A stretch of DNA of 64,000 bases from Mytilus galloprovincialis (lineage: Eukaryota; Mollusca; Bivalvia; Mytilida; Mytilidae). Shown one piece after another: positions 51,401-60,870 of the stretch (positions are counted from its first letter, which is position 1; each line of letters begins with the position of its first letter). A program made the translations under genes and the position numbers. A model generated the notes under the pieces. That model worked only from the letters and a program-made list of their open reading frames with translations, was not told the DNA's origin and did no database searches. The stretch covers positions 58,123,560 to 58,187,559 of the forward strand of contig NC_134839.1 in assembly GCF_965363235.1 (NCBI RefSeq), given 5' to 3'.

Positions 51401-51707
51401 TGGCAAATCTATGCTGCATTTTTGTGGATATTGGATTTCACAGTTTTGCCCAAGTCGGCATAAATTCTAATGGAAATTTTTTCAAATGTTTGACATTGGA
51501 ATTCCTGGTTCCAACCAAATTAATAAAGAAATTGGTCTCCAAGACTCAAATGAATAATAATAAATCCATAGTAGACATTTCTTTCCATTCAAATACTGAT
51601 AAATTCTACATTTTGTAGCTCTTACCATCAACCTCATCAAGCCAGTAATCTTCAGATGTAATATCTAGCTCACCAAGGTTTAAATCCATAGTGTCATGGG
51701 AATCCAT
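15299..51707 (-). CDS. VPS52: VPS52, GARP/EARP tethering complex subunit, 18 coding exons, 692 aa
   Basis: Exons in order: 51626-51707, 51096-51148, 50553-50628, 49613-49680, 47748-47861, 46274-46335, 41548-41698, 40584-40684, 36689-36821, 35757-35814, 34857-34990, 33476-33631, 29313-29431, 28511-28634, 27631-27834, 21808-21985, 20324-20442, 15299-15445. All phases join. The product is colinear with human VPS52 (723 aa) from LGELDITSEDYWLDEVD to the C-terminal VEVKKYKPTF. VPS52 is a core subunit of GARP (with VPS51, 53, 54), which tethers endosome-derived vesicles at the trans-Golgi, and of EARP at recycling endosomes. The N-terminal third is predicted coiled coil, the rest helical-rod (CATCHR-type). 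All introns are GT-AG except intron 10, which looks minor-spliceosomal. The start ATG follows an acceptor-like TTTATAG, so an untranslated first exon probably lies upstream, near the RPS18 promoter. The 36-kb span comes from transposon insertions. Confidence 0.96.
15560..16530 (+). repeat. Tandem array of about 191-bp units with GCCGCC tract and hairpin
   Basis: ACAAGCTTCTGTC recurs at 15788, 15979, 16170 and 16362. The array ends in GACGCCGCCGCCGACGG (16454-16470) and a hairpin around TTCGACTAAAGTCGAA (16497-16512), then GGCTCGACAAAAA. In VPS52 intron 17. Confidence 0.8.
16531..17283. other. Intronic sequence, no feature beyond a MITE end
   Basis: A GGATCCGCCCC fragment near 17155 is an end of the GGATCCAG MITE family. 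Nothing else supported. Confidence 0.4.
17284..19727 (+). mobile_element. Large dispersed repeat, copy B (full length)
   Basis: Left end ACCAGGTGCTCCGCAGGG then CTTTATACGACCGCAGAGG; right end TTTTGCGGTCGTATAAAAA, the reverse complement of that subterminal motif. Inside are the short TATTGCACAATA units, the units of about 150 bp, a series of 161-bp units (CTAAAGTTATTGTGCGAAAA at about 19110, 19271 and 19432) and a GACGACGACG tract (19621-19670). No transposase frame was seen. In VPS52 intron 17. Confidence 0.88.
20324..20442 (-). CDS. VPS52: VPS52 exon 17 (residues 605-644)
   Basis: KRVQQIVRGFNNDWKRALEM then VMRAFTNFKNGTQILQ; donor CAA|GTAGAT. Confidence 0.93.
20592..21175. mobile_element. 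MITE with AAAGGAGTAGGTCCGG termini and inner hairpin
   Basis: Termini AAAGGAGTAGGTCCGGTAAG and CCTTACCGGACCTACTCCTT are exact inverted repeats. A second inverted pair (GTGGCCGCATTCGTGTTCAT near 20839 and its near-complement near 20918) makes a nested hairpin. No clear target duplication. In VPS52 intron 16. Confidence 0.8.
21808..21985 (-). CDS. VPS52: VPS52 exon 16 (residues 546-604)
   Basis: ERTTEDSKETESFKELLTAR then EFIEEILSPYFGGMIMFVKD. Acceptor TTGTAG, donor GAAA|GTAAGT. Confidence 0.94.
22377..24466 (-). mobile_element. Large dispersed repeat, copy C (inverted relative to B)
   Basis: Same termini as copy B in reverse order. It shares with B a derived internal duplication (two GCAACATTTTATATTGGCAA blocks) not present in A, so B and C are close relatives. 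It is about 350 bp shorter than B, consistent with two fewer 161-bp units. In VPS52 intron 15. Confidence 0.87.
24590..25892 (+). repeat. Dispersed repeat ending in a GTCTTTCCAC hairpin, with ETS-site cluster
   Basis: Contains five copies of ACTTCCGGT between 24878 and 25134. It ends in AAGTCTTTCCAC paired with GTGGAAAGACTT (25859-25889). In VPS52 intron 15. Confidence 0.6.
26615..27430 (+). repeat. Tandem array of four 161-bp units, (GAATGACA)n tract and hairpin
   Basis: TGTGATTTTCAACAATTTAT recurs at 26621, 26783, 26943 and 27105. Then come GAATGACA-type repeats (27272-27375) and a hairpin GCCCTGACAAC/GTTGCAGGGC (27392-27416). In VPS52 intron 15. Confidence 0.85.
27631..27834 (-). CDS. VPS52: VPS52 exon 15 (residues 478-545)
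   Basis: ITRRYAEFSAAIVGINQSFP and on through HRKEQLICLINNYDMLLGVL; phase 0 at both ends. Confidence 0.95.
27870..27975 (+). repeat. Fragment of a high-copy repeat (AAAAGATGTGGT...CCAATGAG)
   Basis: Shares AGATGTGGTTTGATTGCCAA, CAATAGACC and CCTTCAACA phrases with the repeat at 59563-59760 and more distantly with 50668-50750 and 60258-60490. Confidence 0.65.
28511..28634 (-). CDS. VPS52: VPS52 exon 14 (residues 436-477)
   Basis: RYWDALVHVMWPRFQLILEM then NTQSIRAVDPSKLGHIDVRP, with the conserved WPRF.LILEMN signature. Confidence 0.95.
29313..29431 (-). CDS. VPS52: VPS52 exon 13 (residues 397-435)
   Basis: SKMEEYTADCFDSIAIFLCI then HIVYRYKSMMNKRGVPAID. Acceptor TTACAG, donor AG|GTAAGG in phase 2. 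Confidence 0.94.
29764..30275 (+). repeat. Dispersed repeat, copy 2, with an inserted segment
   Basis: Matches copy 1 (12739-13022) on both sides. About 230 bp (roughly 29915-30147) is inserted between GAAACTTAGTACACA and ATGTTCCCTATGA. In VPS52 intron 12. Confidence 0.75.
31290..32514. other. VPS52 intron 12, unassigned sequence
   Basis: Includes a palindromic ATTCATGAAATATTCATGAA (about 31550-31570) and an AGCCAATGG CCAAT-type motif near 31617. No gene recognised on either strand. Confidence 0.35.
32515..33212 (+). repeat. Dispersed repeat (GGCTCTTAAGAGCC to AGCCCTTTGGGCCAGG)
   Basis: Starts at a GGCTCTTAAGAGCC palindrome and runs through a core with GTAGATCTTACTTTACTGAA repeated. It passes a GGACGACGGAC tract and ends in a short hairpin (AGCCCTTTGGGCC). 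In VPS52 intron 12, ending 264 bp from exon 12. Confidence 0.7.
33476..33631 (-). CDS. VPS52: VPS52 exon 12 (residues 345-396)
   Basis: HNFESLFRSLHYAVMDNCCR then EYLFLVDFFMVTGPSATDLF. Acceptor TTTTCAG, donor TTG|GTGAGT. Confidence 0.95.
34063..34172. mobile_element. Foldback element in VPS52 intron 11
   Basis: GTAGATATGGATATTTTAAC and the following AGTACCCT face AGGGTACT...GTTAAAATATCCATATCTAC across a short centre. About 110 bp. Confidence 0.7.
34857..34990 (-). CDS. VPS52: VPS52 exon 11 (residues 300-344)
   Basis: GFFSSKPTLKNRSTVFTLGS and on to GPIIVPHASQKQETK. The upper boundary is set by the reading frame and the family KKGFF motif; it implies an intron ending in AA. Donor AAG|GTAGGG. 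Confidence 0.85.
34991..35756 (-). other. VPS52 intron 10, candidate U12-type (AT-AA) intron
   Basis: The 5' end ATATCCTTGT fits the U12 consensus. TTCCTTAAT (35000-35008) fits the U12 branch site and lies about 10 nt from the 3' end. No AG or AC gives the right phase; cutting before GC TTC TTC restores KKGFF. Confidence 0.75.
35757..35814 (-). CDS. VPS52: VPS52 exon 10 (residues 281-299)
   Basis: FEESADKEDLMGAEDSAKK plus one base. The following intron begins ATATCCTTGT, a U12-type 5' splice site. Confidence 0.88.
35815..36688. other. VPS52 intron 9, nothing recognised
   Basis: AT-rich, with no ORF, repeat or RNA feature supported. Confidence 0.4.
36689..36821 (-). CDS. VPS52: VPS52 exon 9 (residues 236-280)
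   Basis: RFFNEFLMSHERHVAREIRD then EYVDTMSKIYLSYFKGYL, one of the best-conserved stretches. Acceptor TCGTCAG, donor CAG|GTAAAT. Confidence 0.95.
37315..40359. mobile_element. CTGTGGAATCAT element interrupted by a nested transposon
   Basis: Left end TA then CTGTGGAATCATTATTATTT; right end CGAAAATATGTGAATCCACA then G. Same termini as the short elements at 46562 and 47358. The insertion at 37892-40058 splits it. In VPS52 intron 8. Confidence 0.6.
37892..40058. mobile_element. 2.17-kb transposon with terminal inverted repeats of about 180 bp, TA target
   Basis: Begins CAGTGAGTTGCTTGTAGGTG and ends CACCTACAAGCAACTCACTG, with TA on each side (37890-37891, 40059-40060). The inverted similarity runs to AAAAGTTTCAGCATGCTTTT near 38070. 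Inside are near-identical tandem units (GGAAATGAAATAAAATGTTG..., 38930-39330). No transposase frame was found. Ends and target suggest a non-autonomous Tc1/mariner relative. Confidence 0.85.
40450..40625 (-). repeat. Four tandem 44-bp units spanning VPS52 exon 8 end and its donor
   Basis: Units 40450-40493, 40494-40537, 40538-40581 and 40582-40625. The last is contiguous with exon 8. On the minus strand each unit contains AATTACCAGGTGCCACAGAA and ends TTCAG|GT. The third has three substitutions. Donors read GTGAGT in three units and GTAATG in the outermost. Confidence 0.95.
40584..40684 (-). CDS. VPS52: VPS52 exon 8 (residues 203-235)
   Basis: AISKIREYILQKINSFKKPM then SNYQVPQNAMLKF, ending TTCAG|GTGAGT in phase 2. 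Its last part belongs to a 44-bp unit repeated three more times into the intron. Only this first donor keeps the frame, because reading on gives AGG TGA. Confidence 0.93.
41112..41182 (-). mobile_element. tRNA-like SINE head
   Basis: The minus strand reads a TAGTGGTTAGTGC A box and a GGTTCGATCCC B box at tRNA-like spacing, but the acceptor stem does not pair. A GGATGTACAGACAGACC tract and TGCCCCATCC/GCTGCATCAGGG hairpin-like end lie at 41220-41275. In VPS52 intron 7. Confidence 0.55.
41548..41698 (-). CDS. VPS52: VPS52 exon 7 (residues 152-202)
   Basis: HILDTPVTEREFLEQLHELH and on to DVKDILEKLKIK; acceptor ATCCAG, donor AAG|GTGGGT. Confidence 0.94.
42358..45363. mobile_element. 3.0-kb transposon, CCCAGCAGGCACA ends, AT target duplication
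   Basis: Ends CCCAGCAGGCACACAACGTT and GTTGTGCCTGCTGGG, flanked by AT on both sides. Removing it restores the host repeat (GACCTAT-GGCATA). CAACGTTGAATCAACGTTGA-like repeats fill both subterminal regions, with CAGTTCAACCAACATTCGAC-type units at 44880-45200. TSD and ends resemble ISL2EU/PIF-Harbinger-related elements (from memory). No transposase seen. In VPS52 intron 6. Confidence 0.85.
42821..44710 (+). ncRNA. Putative three-exon noncoding transcript inside the 3-kb transposon
   Basis: An NRF1-like TGCGCATGCG (42821-42830) precedes a candidate exon ending AAA|GTAAGTAT at 42909. Then come TTTTTTGTAG|ATG (exon 2, 44068-44183), a GAG|GTGAGT donor, TCTGTTGTAG|ATG (exon 3 from 44484) and AATAAA at 44598-44603. 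No ORF longer than about 20 codons spans it. Splice structure is inferred from consensus only. Confidence 0.45.
46274..46335 (-). CDS. VPS52: VPS52 exon 6 (residues 132-151)
   Basis: AVRGELSQFVDEMVIPETMI; donor AA|GTAGGA, phase 2. Confidence 0.92.
46562..46765. mobile_element. 204-bp MITE, CTGTGGAATCAT/ATGAATCCACAG ends, TA target
   Basis: Near-perfect termini with TA on both sides. Inserted in a core unit of the ATGAGGTCAAGG repeat family. In VPS52 intron 5. Confidence 0.8.
47358..47560. mobile_element. Diverged copy of the CTGTGGATTCAT MITE
   Basis: Left end CTGTGGATTCATTTATTTTC with GTGGGTATC. The right end is decayed (GGTACCCAACAAATAATAAT then ACAGTA). Confidence 0.65.
47748..47861 (-). 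CDS. VPS52: VPS52 exon 5 (residues 94-131)
   Basis: RMEQMLNGFQGDLSSISTEI then QTLQEQSVTMNVKLKNRQ, coiled-coil region; phase 0 at both ends. Confidence 0.94.
47929..48080. mobile_element. 152-bp MITE with 6-bp duplication
   Basis: Exact termini CAGAGTTCACGAAA and TTTCGTGAACTCTG with TTTTAT on both sides. CAG ends and duplication length match the 3060-3204 element in type but not sequence. In VPS52 intron 4. Confidence 0.8.
48330..48600. mobile_element. Foldback element in VPS52 intron 4
   Basis: Paired motifs CTCGCTTGAGATGG versus CTCAAGCGAGAA, and CATCTCAACTCGATTG versus CAATCTCGTTGAGATG, with TCGCGATAA-type centres. Confidence 0.55.
49487..49586. repeat. 20-bp minisatellite (TAGTTAATTCTATTACAATG)n
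   Basis: About five units with few mismatches, ending 26 nt from the VPS52 exon 4 boundary, on its donor side. Confidence 0.88.
49613..49680 (-). CDS. VPS52: VPS52 exon 4 (residues 71-93)
   Basis: YLKKGEDIANLHKQISACDT then ILE. Acceptor AATAAG, donor GAG|GTAAGC. A 20-bp tandem array starts 26 nt into the intron. Confidence 0.92.
49770..50350 (+). repeat. Tandem array, about four units near 155 bp
   Basis: GTGTTTTGTGGTAATAAGCA or variants recur at about 49875, 50031, 50184 and 50344, each after ATAACTC...GTAAAAGTG. A single unit of the family with GTACGTACAAG sits at 30410-30560. In VPS52 intron 3. Confidence 0.75.
50553..50628 (-). CDS. VPS52: VPS52 exon 3 (residues 46-70)
   Basis: GVDLRQYSKNVEKELL and on to NQSIQD; phase 1 donor GACT|GTATCC. 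Confidence 0.94.
51096..51148 (-). CDS. VPS52: VPS52 exon 2 (residues 28-45)
   Basis: VHIQQNLEDEIVKEALNT, almost identical to the human segment. Acceptor ATTACAG, donor ACT|GTATGT. Confidence 0.94.
51626..51707 (-). CDS. VPS52: VPS52 coding exon 1 (residues 1-27)
   Basis: MDSHDTMDLNLGELDITSED then YWLDEVD; donor GATG|GTAAGA. The exon probably extends to about 51710, where an acceptor-like ATAG lies. Confidence 0.9.
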
Positions 51708-52119
51708 GATCTATAAATAAATAAGACATATAATGTTTATGTGAAAATGGTTTCATTCTTTAAAAACATTCCATCATCAAAAATAATCAAGCTTTTAACA
51801 TGTTTAATGGAAAATTTACTGTTTAAGAATGCAATAGCAAACACACAGCCAAGAGCACAGAACTGAACACTTTGATTCTGAATATATGTTACCAGTAACC
51901 TAGATGATGTACTACAAGATTGTGTTTGTTTTTAACAAACAAAAATTTAAACTGTGTCTCTCTAAAAAAAAATGTACATCCTGAAAATAAGTTAAAAAAA
52001 AGGTAAAGTAATTAAAATCTGGAGAATATCAAATGAATTTTTAGAACCTGTTAAAAACTGGTCTTTAATTTCAAGAACTGGTCATACATGTACATGTAGC
52101 TATTGAGGAGGTATGTTTT

Positions 52120-52935
52120 GTCACATGATTTTGTAGAACTGAGCATGCCCAGTTTTACAATTGTCTGTTGAACTGGGCATGCATTGATTTACAATTTTCA
52201 TATGATCTGTACGTTATGCACAATTCTCCAGGAAATTGTACAAACGAGCAGTTCATATATATGCATGTAAAACAATGAAGCCTAGATCATCAAACAATTG
52301 TAAAACTGTGCATGCTGATGCACGTTAAGGCATGCAACCAGGTCCATCATACAATTGTAAAACTGTGCATTCGTTTATAATATGGAATGCACAGTTTTAC
52401 CTAAGTTTGTTGAAATGGGCGTGCATTGTTTAACATTTTTCATACGATCTGTACATCATGCACGATTTCCCAGGAAATTGTACAAGTGAGCAGTTCATAC
52501 ATGCATGTAAAACAATGAAGCCTAGATCATCAAAACAATTGTTTAACTATGCGTGCGTTTATTATAATGGAATGTGCAGTTTTACCAAAGTTTGTTAAAC
52601 TGGGCATGCATTGTTTTACAATTTTCATATGATCTAAACATTATGCACAATTCCCCAGGAAATTGTACAAGTGAGCAGCTCATACATGCATATAAAACAA
52701 TGACTCCTAGATCTTCAAACAATTGTTAAACTATGCGTTCGTTTATTATTATGGAATGCGCAGTTTTACCAAAGTTTGTTGAACTGGGCATGCATTTTTT
52801 AACAATTTTCATATGATCTGTACATCATGCACAATTCCCCAGGAAATTGTACAAGTGAGCAGTTCATACATGCATATAAAACAATGAAGCCTAGATCATC
52901 AAATAATTGTTAAACTGTGCATTTGTTTATTATTA
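52120..52935. repeat. Satellite-like array, units of about 185 bp
   Basis: CCAGGAAATTGTACAA recurs at about 52229, 52470, 52655 and 52839, with ACTGGGCATGCATTG and GCAGTTTTACC phrases in each unit. The first unit carries an extra segment. Upstream of VPS52 coding exon 1. Confidence 0.85.
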
Positions 52936-53135
52936 TGGTACTTGAATTAAAGCCATGCATAATCATGCAAGAAGTTGTAAAACTGTGCACTTAAATTAAA
53001 GCCATGCATAATCATGCAAGAAGTTGTAAAACTGTGCACTTGAATTTAAACCATGAATAATTATGCAAGCAGTTGTAAAACTATGCACTTGAATTAAAGC
53101 CATGCATAATCATGCAAGAAGTTGTAAAACTGTGC
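52936..53135. repeat. Array of four 49- to 50-bp units
   Basis: AAAGCCATGCATAATCATGC followed by AAGAAGTTGTAAAACTGTGC, repeated four times. It abuts the 185-bp array and shares its TTGTAAAACTGTGCA phrase. Confidence 0.88.
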
Positions 53136-53734
53136 ACTTGACTTTCAATAATTTTGCCGTGTTTGCTAAAATAAATCTTGTAATACTATGCATGCAGCAT
53201 TTTTCTAATAGTGCTCGGAACTTATAAAACTGGCTGAATTGTGCATGCCCGATTATTCTGATCTTTGTCTTTTTGGGCATGCCCAGTTCTACAATTATCT
53301 GTACCCATTCATACCTGTATTGAGTTCATGTGCTGCAGTGCATCCCCTGATATTCTTTTTTTGTTGTTGCCTTGAGTCCACTACAAACCTCAGACTGACA
53401 GAAGACCAAACATTCTTTCAATATAAAGAATATTATTGCTATATTCATAAATAATCAGTTCCTTACCCAACCATGTATTCTGGTAATTAGACTCCAATGT
53501 AACAATAACTTTTTAAATATTTTACATTGCAATGTAACCAGAGCAAGTGCCTAATAAAAACATAATCAACATAGTTGTTTTATACTATCTAAAGAAAATA
53601 TTTTTCAAAGGCCTTTTTTATTTTTTTTTAACATACACCTTTTACATTAATAAAAATCATAAACATTTATGAATTACAATTAATATATATCTTTATTCTT
53701 ATTCCTTATAAATAAATATATTTTTTATTGGGGC

Positions 53735-53830
53735 TCGATCGACTTTACATATGGGCCGGATCAAAGTGGGGACGGATCGACGTGGGACGGATCGACTTGG
53801 GCCGGATCGACGTGGGGCAGGATCGACCCG
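53735..53830. repeat. GC-rich minisatellite (GGATCGACGTGGGxC)n
   Basis: About five GGATCGAC-containing units of 15-18 bp, CpG-rich in AT-rich surroundings. Confidence 0.8.
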
Positions 53831-54179
53831 AAAGCCTATTGTCTCATAAATAATCAATTTTACTACAGCTATGTTAGTATATTTAATGAGATAATTGAAC
53901 AATTTAGCTAAGTTAAGTCGTAACCACTTTATCTTTTTATTGTATTGCTGAAGTGGTACATGACCAAAACGACCAAGGCAGTTCTGAGAACCGACATAGT
54001 TTTTTTTTATAGTCAGTGTCCGAAAGGTCTTGTTTCCAGATTTTTTCGCACATTTTAAATATTTTAAGAATAACTATAGTAATATACCCATGTAATTCGC
54101 TGAATGTACAAGTAAAATTGTGTGATAAAGTTATGTTTCGACTGTAACTGGACAAAATAAGCAATAAACTGTCCAAGGG

Positions 54180-54277
54180 ATTATATCTTGTAAATTTTAA
54201 CTGTCAGAATGTATCACTGGCAAGAAAATTATCTCCCTTCATTTGTTACTACTTCCTTTTCCGGTTAAATCTTCAAC
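54180..54277. promoter_or_regulatory. Shared VPS52/RPS18 promoter with TOP-type start
   Basis: CTTCCTTTTCC (54252-54262), 16-26 nt before the RPS18 ATG, fits a 5' TOP transcription start. Overlapping ETS cores face both ways (TTCCGG at 54259-54264, ACTTCCT at 54251-54257). VPS52 lies divergently to the left; its start codon at 51707 follows an acceptor-like site, so its untranslated first exon may start here. TSS positions are inferred. Confidence 0.6.
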
Positions 54278-57681
<3,404 letters not shown>

Positions 57682-57688
57682 AATTGTT

Positions 57689-57694
57689 AATAAA
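57689..57694 (+). terminator. RPS18: RPS18 polyadenylation signal AATAAA
   Basis: Starts eight nt after the stop codon. Confidence 0.7.
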
Positions 57695-57974
57695 GGCAGT
57701 GAAAGGACTTACTTGTTGCAATATCTTTTATCCATGGCATGTGGATTGTCCAAAATTTGTCTTACATTTATATGTTTGAATACATTGTTTACATTTACTG
57801 GTTTGCAGGATGCAAAAGCTAGATTTAAAACAGATACATCTAAAAAAAAAAAATATCAGCTTTCCAACTTCTTTTTTACCTGGCCTATATTTTTTTGTGA
57901 TAGAAAAGTTGTTCTATTTATGTTTTATTTGCAATCTATGGGATGTCAGTATATTGTACCAGTATTCCTCATAC

Positions 57975-58660
57975 ATACTCATACCTGCCAACTTTCACGA
58001 TTTAGGCGTGTACTACACGATTTTGACCCTCTGTCCCGATTACACGATCGTGATCGTGAAAATAGCCAAAAAACACGATTTTAGTAAAATTTACACGAAA
58101 AATATTTTTGTTCCCGATTTTGAACTTTTGAAAGTTTTCCTTAGGGAGACAAATCGTGTCTGACAAATTTCATCCAATCAAAATTTAGGGATCACGCATT
58201 CACCAGTTGATTAATGTCGGCATAGTAAACAATCAAGGAATCGAAATTTTGAGTTGTTTTTTTTTAGCTTGGGTGTTAAATTTATAAAAATTGGAATCAT
58301 GATGGGCGAGTTATCACTTGCAAAATAGTTCTGTCACCGCCTAAGAAAAAAAAGCGTGTTGCTTCGTGCAAATACTTAAGAGAAATGGGAGAATTACACA
58401 GGCACTTGTTTCTATCCATTGGAAGACCCACTATCAACGTACATTTACGATGTACGTTGATAGTGGGTCTTCCAATGGATAGAAACAAGTGCCTGTGGAG
58501 AATTATGTCAAGTACAGGAGCTGGTTGTCTAAATCAACGTTAGGATTGTCACATGCCTTTTGTAAAGTTTGCAACAGAGACTTTAAAGTTAACTATATTT
58601 TTTTATGTGCATACTGTGCAAAGTCTGCATGCCTGTCAGACAGTTTTTACTTGAACTTCG
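57975..58660 (+). mobile_element. Transposon fragment with zinc-finger-like coding remnant
   Basis: After AT-rich CACGATTTTGACC repeats, the plus strand encodes a lysine-rich stretch (58340-58380). Past an inserted palindrome, KYRSWLSK then HAFCKVCNRDFKVNY (58505-58610) gives a CxxC half-finger typical of transposon-related BED-like proteins. The frame is broken by stops and cut off by the next repeat at 58661. Confidence 0.45.
58397..58497. mobile_element. 101-bp perfect palindrome with 8-bp target duplication
   Basis: Arms of 48 bp (58397-58444 and 58450-58497) are exact complements with a 5-nt loop TTACG. GAGAATTA lies directly on both sides (58389-58396, 58498-58505). Outer bases CACAGGCACTTG. 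Confidence 0.9.
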
Positions 58661-59293
58661 CAATAGCAAGAAATATCTAATTGCACAATATTGTGCAATA
58701 GCAAGAAATTTTCAGTTGGAGTTATCTTTCTTTGTCCAGAATAGTAGTTGAATCAACTTAAATCATTGTTTTATACAATATACAATGTATATTCACTTTT
58801 ATTACCAACTGATAAATTAAAACAATCTTTACTATTCAGTGATAACAAGCATTTTTTTTAAATTTTAATATTTTATGATGTATTTAATTGAGTAGTTATT
58901 GTTGCAAACTCCATTAGAAATTTGAATTGAGATCAGTTTTGGAATAAGGGAAAGGGCATGTGAAAAAAAAATTGGAGGTGGGGGGGGGGGGGGGGGGGGT
59001 CAATTTTTCTCATTTCAGATTTCATAAATAAAAAGAAAATTTCTTCAAACATTTTTTTCAGAGGATTAATATTCAACAGCATAGTGAATTGCTCAAAGGC
59101 AAAAAAAAAAAACCATTTTAAGTTCATTAGACCACATTCATTCTGTGTCAGAAACCTATGCTGTGTCAACTATTTAATCAAAATCCAAATTTAGAGCTGA
59201 ATCCAGCTTGAATGTTGTGTCCATACTTTCCCCAACCGTTCAGGGTTCAACCTCTGCGGTCGTATAAAGCTGCACCCTGCGGAGAATCTGGTT
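58661..59293 (-). mobile_element. Large dispersed repeat, copy D (truncated)
   Basis: Runs from the TATTGCACAATA units to the terminal CTGCGGTCGTATAAAGCTGC then CTGGTT, with a long poly-G run near 58981-58999. Closer to copy A than to B or C, since it shares the TTGAATCAACTTAAATCATT phrase. Confidence 0.8.
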
Positions 59294-59560
59294 CTAATAC
59301 TGTATGCAATTGGTCAACTATATTTGGCATATGAAAATATTTTAGGATATACATGTCAGTCAAGTATGGTTTATTTAACATTGACATCATATTTACAGTT
59401 CATTGCATAATGTTGAGTTTTTGGTCTTTTTCGAAAACTTATTGCAATAGGTCAAATTTATTTGGTGCATGGAATGATTGTAAGATGCATATGTCTGTCT
59501 GGCAATTGTCAGCACACCATGACCTCATATTCATTATTCATTAAGTTTCATGGTTAATAT
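59294..59560 (+). repeat. Partial copy of the 7800-8670 repeat family
   Basis: CTAATACTGTATGCAATTGG and CATTGACATCATATTTACAG-type phrases in the same order as in the 8000-8500 array. Confidence 0.65.
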
Positions 59561-59562
59561 AA

Positions 59563-59760
59563 AAAAAGAAGATGTATGATTGCCAATGAGACAACTATCC
59601 ACAAAAGACCAAAATGACACAGACATTAACAAAAATAGGTCACCGTACCGCCTTCAACAATGAGCAAAGCCCATACCGCATAGTCAGCTATAAAAGGCCC
59701 TGATAAGACAATGTAAAACAATTCAAACGAGAAAACTAACGGCCTTATTTATGTAAAAAA
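59563..59760 (+). repeat. High-copy dispersed repeat (AGATGTATGATTGCCAATGA...)
   Basis: Contains AGACAACTATCCACAAAAGA, GGTCACCGTACCGCCTTCAA and GAAAACTAACGGCCTTATTT. I recall this as abundant in mussel genomes; a fragment lies at 27870. Confidence 0.65.
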
Positions 59761-60257
59761 ATGTTAAGTTTGTTTTATAATAAACGCAATAGGTCAACTA
59801 TATTTAGATAAAATACAACTGAAACTCTGAGCTACTGCTCACTGACGATACCCAAGCCGCAAAGTGGATAATTTTAATAGTGTTAAAATATGCAAGTGTT
59901 CAGTAAACAGGAAGTTGTTGAGGGATGAATCTGAAAACGCATCACAGGGTATAGCTTACTTGTATAATCCTGAAACCAAATTTCAGAAATCCTTGTATTG
60001 TAGGTCCTGAGAAAAATATGGCGACAATTTTCAACTTGGTTATCATGTGTAAAATAATACAAGTGTTCGGTAAACAGGAAGTTGTTGAGTGATGAATTTG
60101 AAAAGGCATCAAACGGTGTAGCTTACTTATATAAACCCTGAAACCAAATTTCAGAAATCCTTATGTTGAAGTTCCGGAAAAAAATGTGACGAAAAATATT
60201 CATGGGACGGACAGTCAGAGGTAAAACAGTATACCCCTCTTTTTTTAAAGCGGGGGT

Positions 60258-60490
60258 ATAATAAGAAGATGCGGTATGAGACAACTCTCCATCCAAGTCA
60301 CAATTTTTAAAAGTAAACTGATATAGGAAAAAGTATGGTCTTCAACATAGAGACTTGGCTCACACTGAACAAGCTATAAAGGGCCCCAAAAATTACTAGT
60401 GCAAAATTATTCAAACAGGAACACAATGGTCTAATATATTTAAAAAAAAAAAAAAACAGTTATAAACCACATCAATAAAGTTAAACAACC
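60258..60490 (+). repeat. Related high-copy repeat (AGATGCGGTATGAGACAACT...)
   Basis: Shares the opening phrase and CCATCCAAGTCACAATTT with 50668-50750, then GTATGGTCTTCAACA. Ends in a poly-A run. Confidence 0.6.
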
Positions 60491-60559
60491 ACTGAACATC
60501 AGGTTCCTAGGTTCAAACTATGGAACGCCATGACTGTATTCTGATGTTGATTTTTAATA

Positions 60560-60870
60560 TGTTCGGTGTTTTATGCACTATGTTCAGTAGTATTTATATA
60601 TATATGTTCAGTAGGGTTGACATTATGTTCGGTGCTTTAGTTATTATGTTCAGTAGTTTCATTATTATATGCAGTGGTATTTAAATTATGTTCGGTAATT
60701 CTGACATTATATTCAGTGCATTTTTCATTATGTTCAGTACTTTCGACATTATGTTCAGTAGATTCAATATTATTTGCAGTACATAATGTATAACCTTCAG
60801 TTGTCCCGGATTCTGTATATTCAGTGAACTATTCACTGTTCAGTAAAAGAATCAGCATTATACTCAGTTC
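60560..60870. repeat. Degenerate array of ATTATGTTCAGTA units
   Basis: About ten units of roughly 30 bp carrying TTCAGT or TTCGGT, with variable spacers. Confidence 0.65.
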
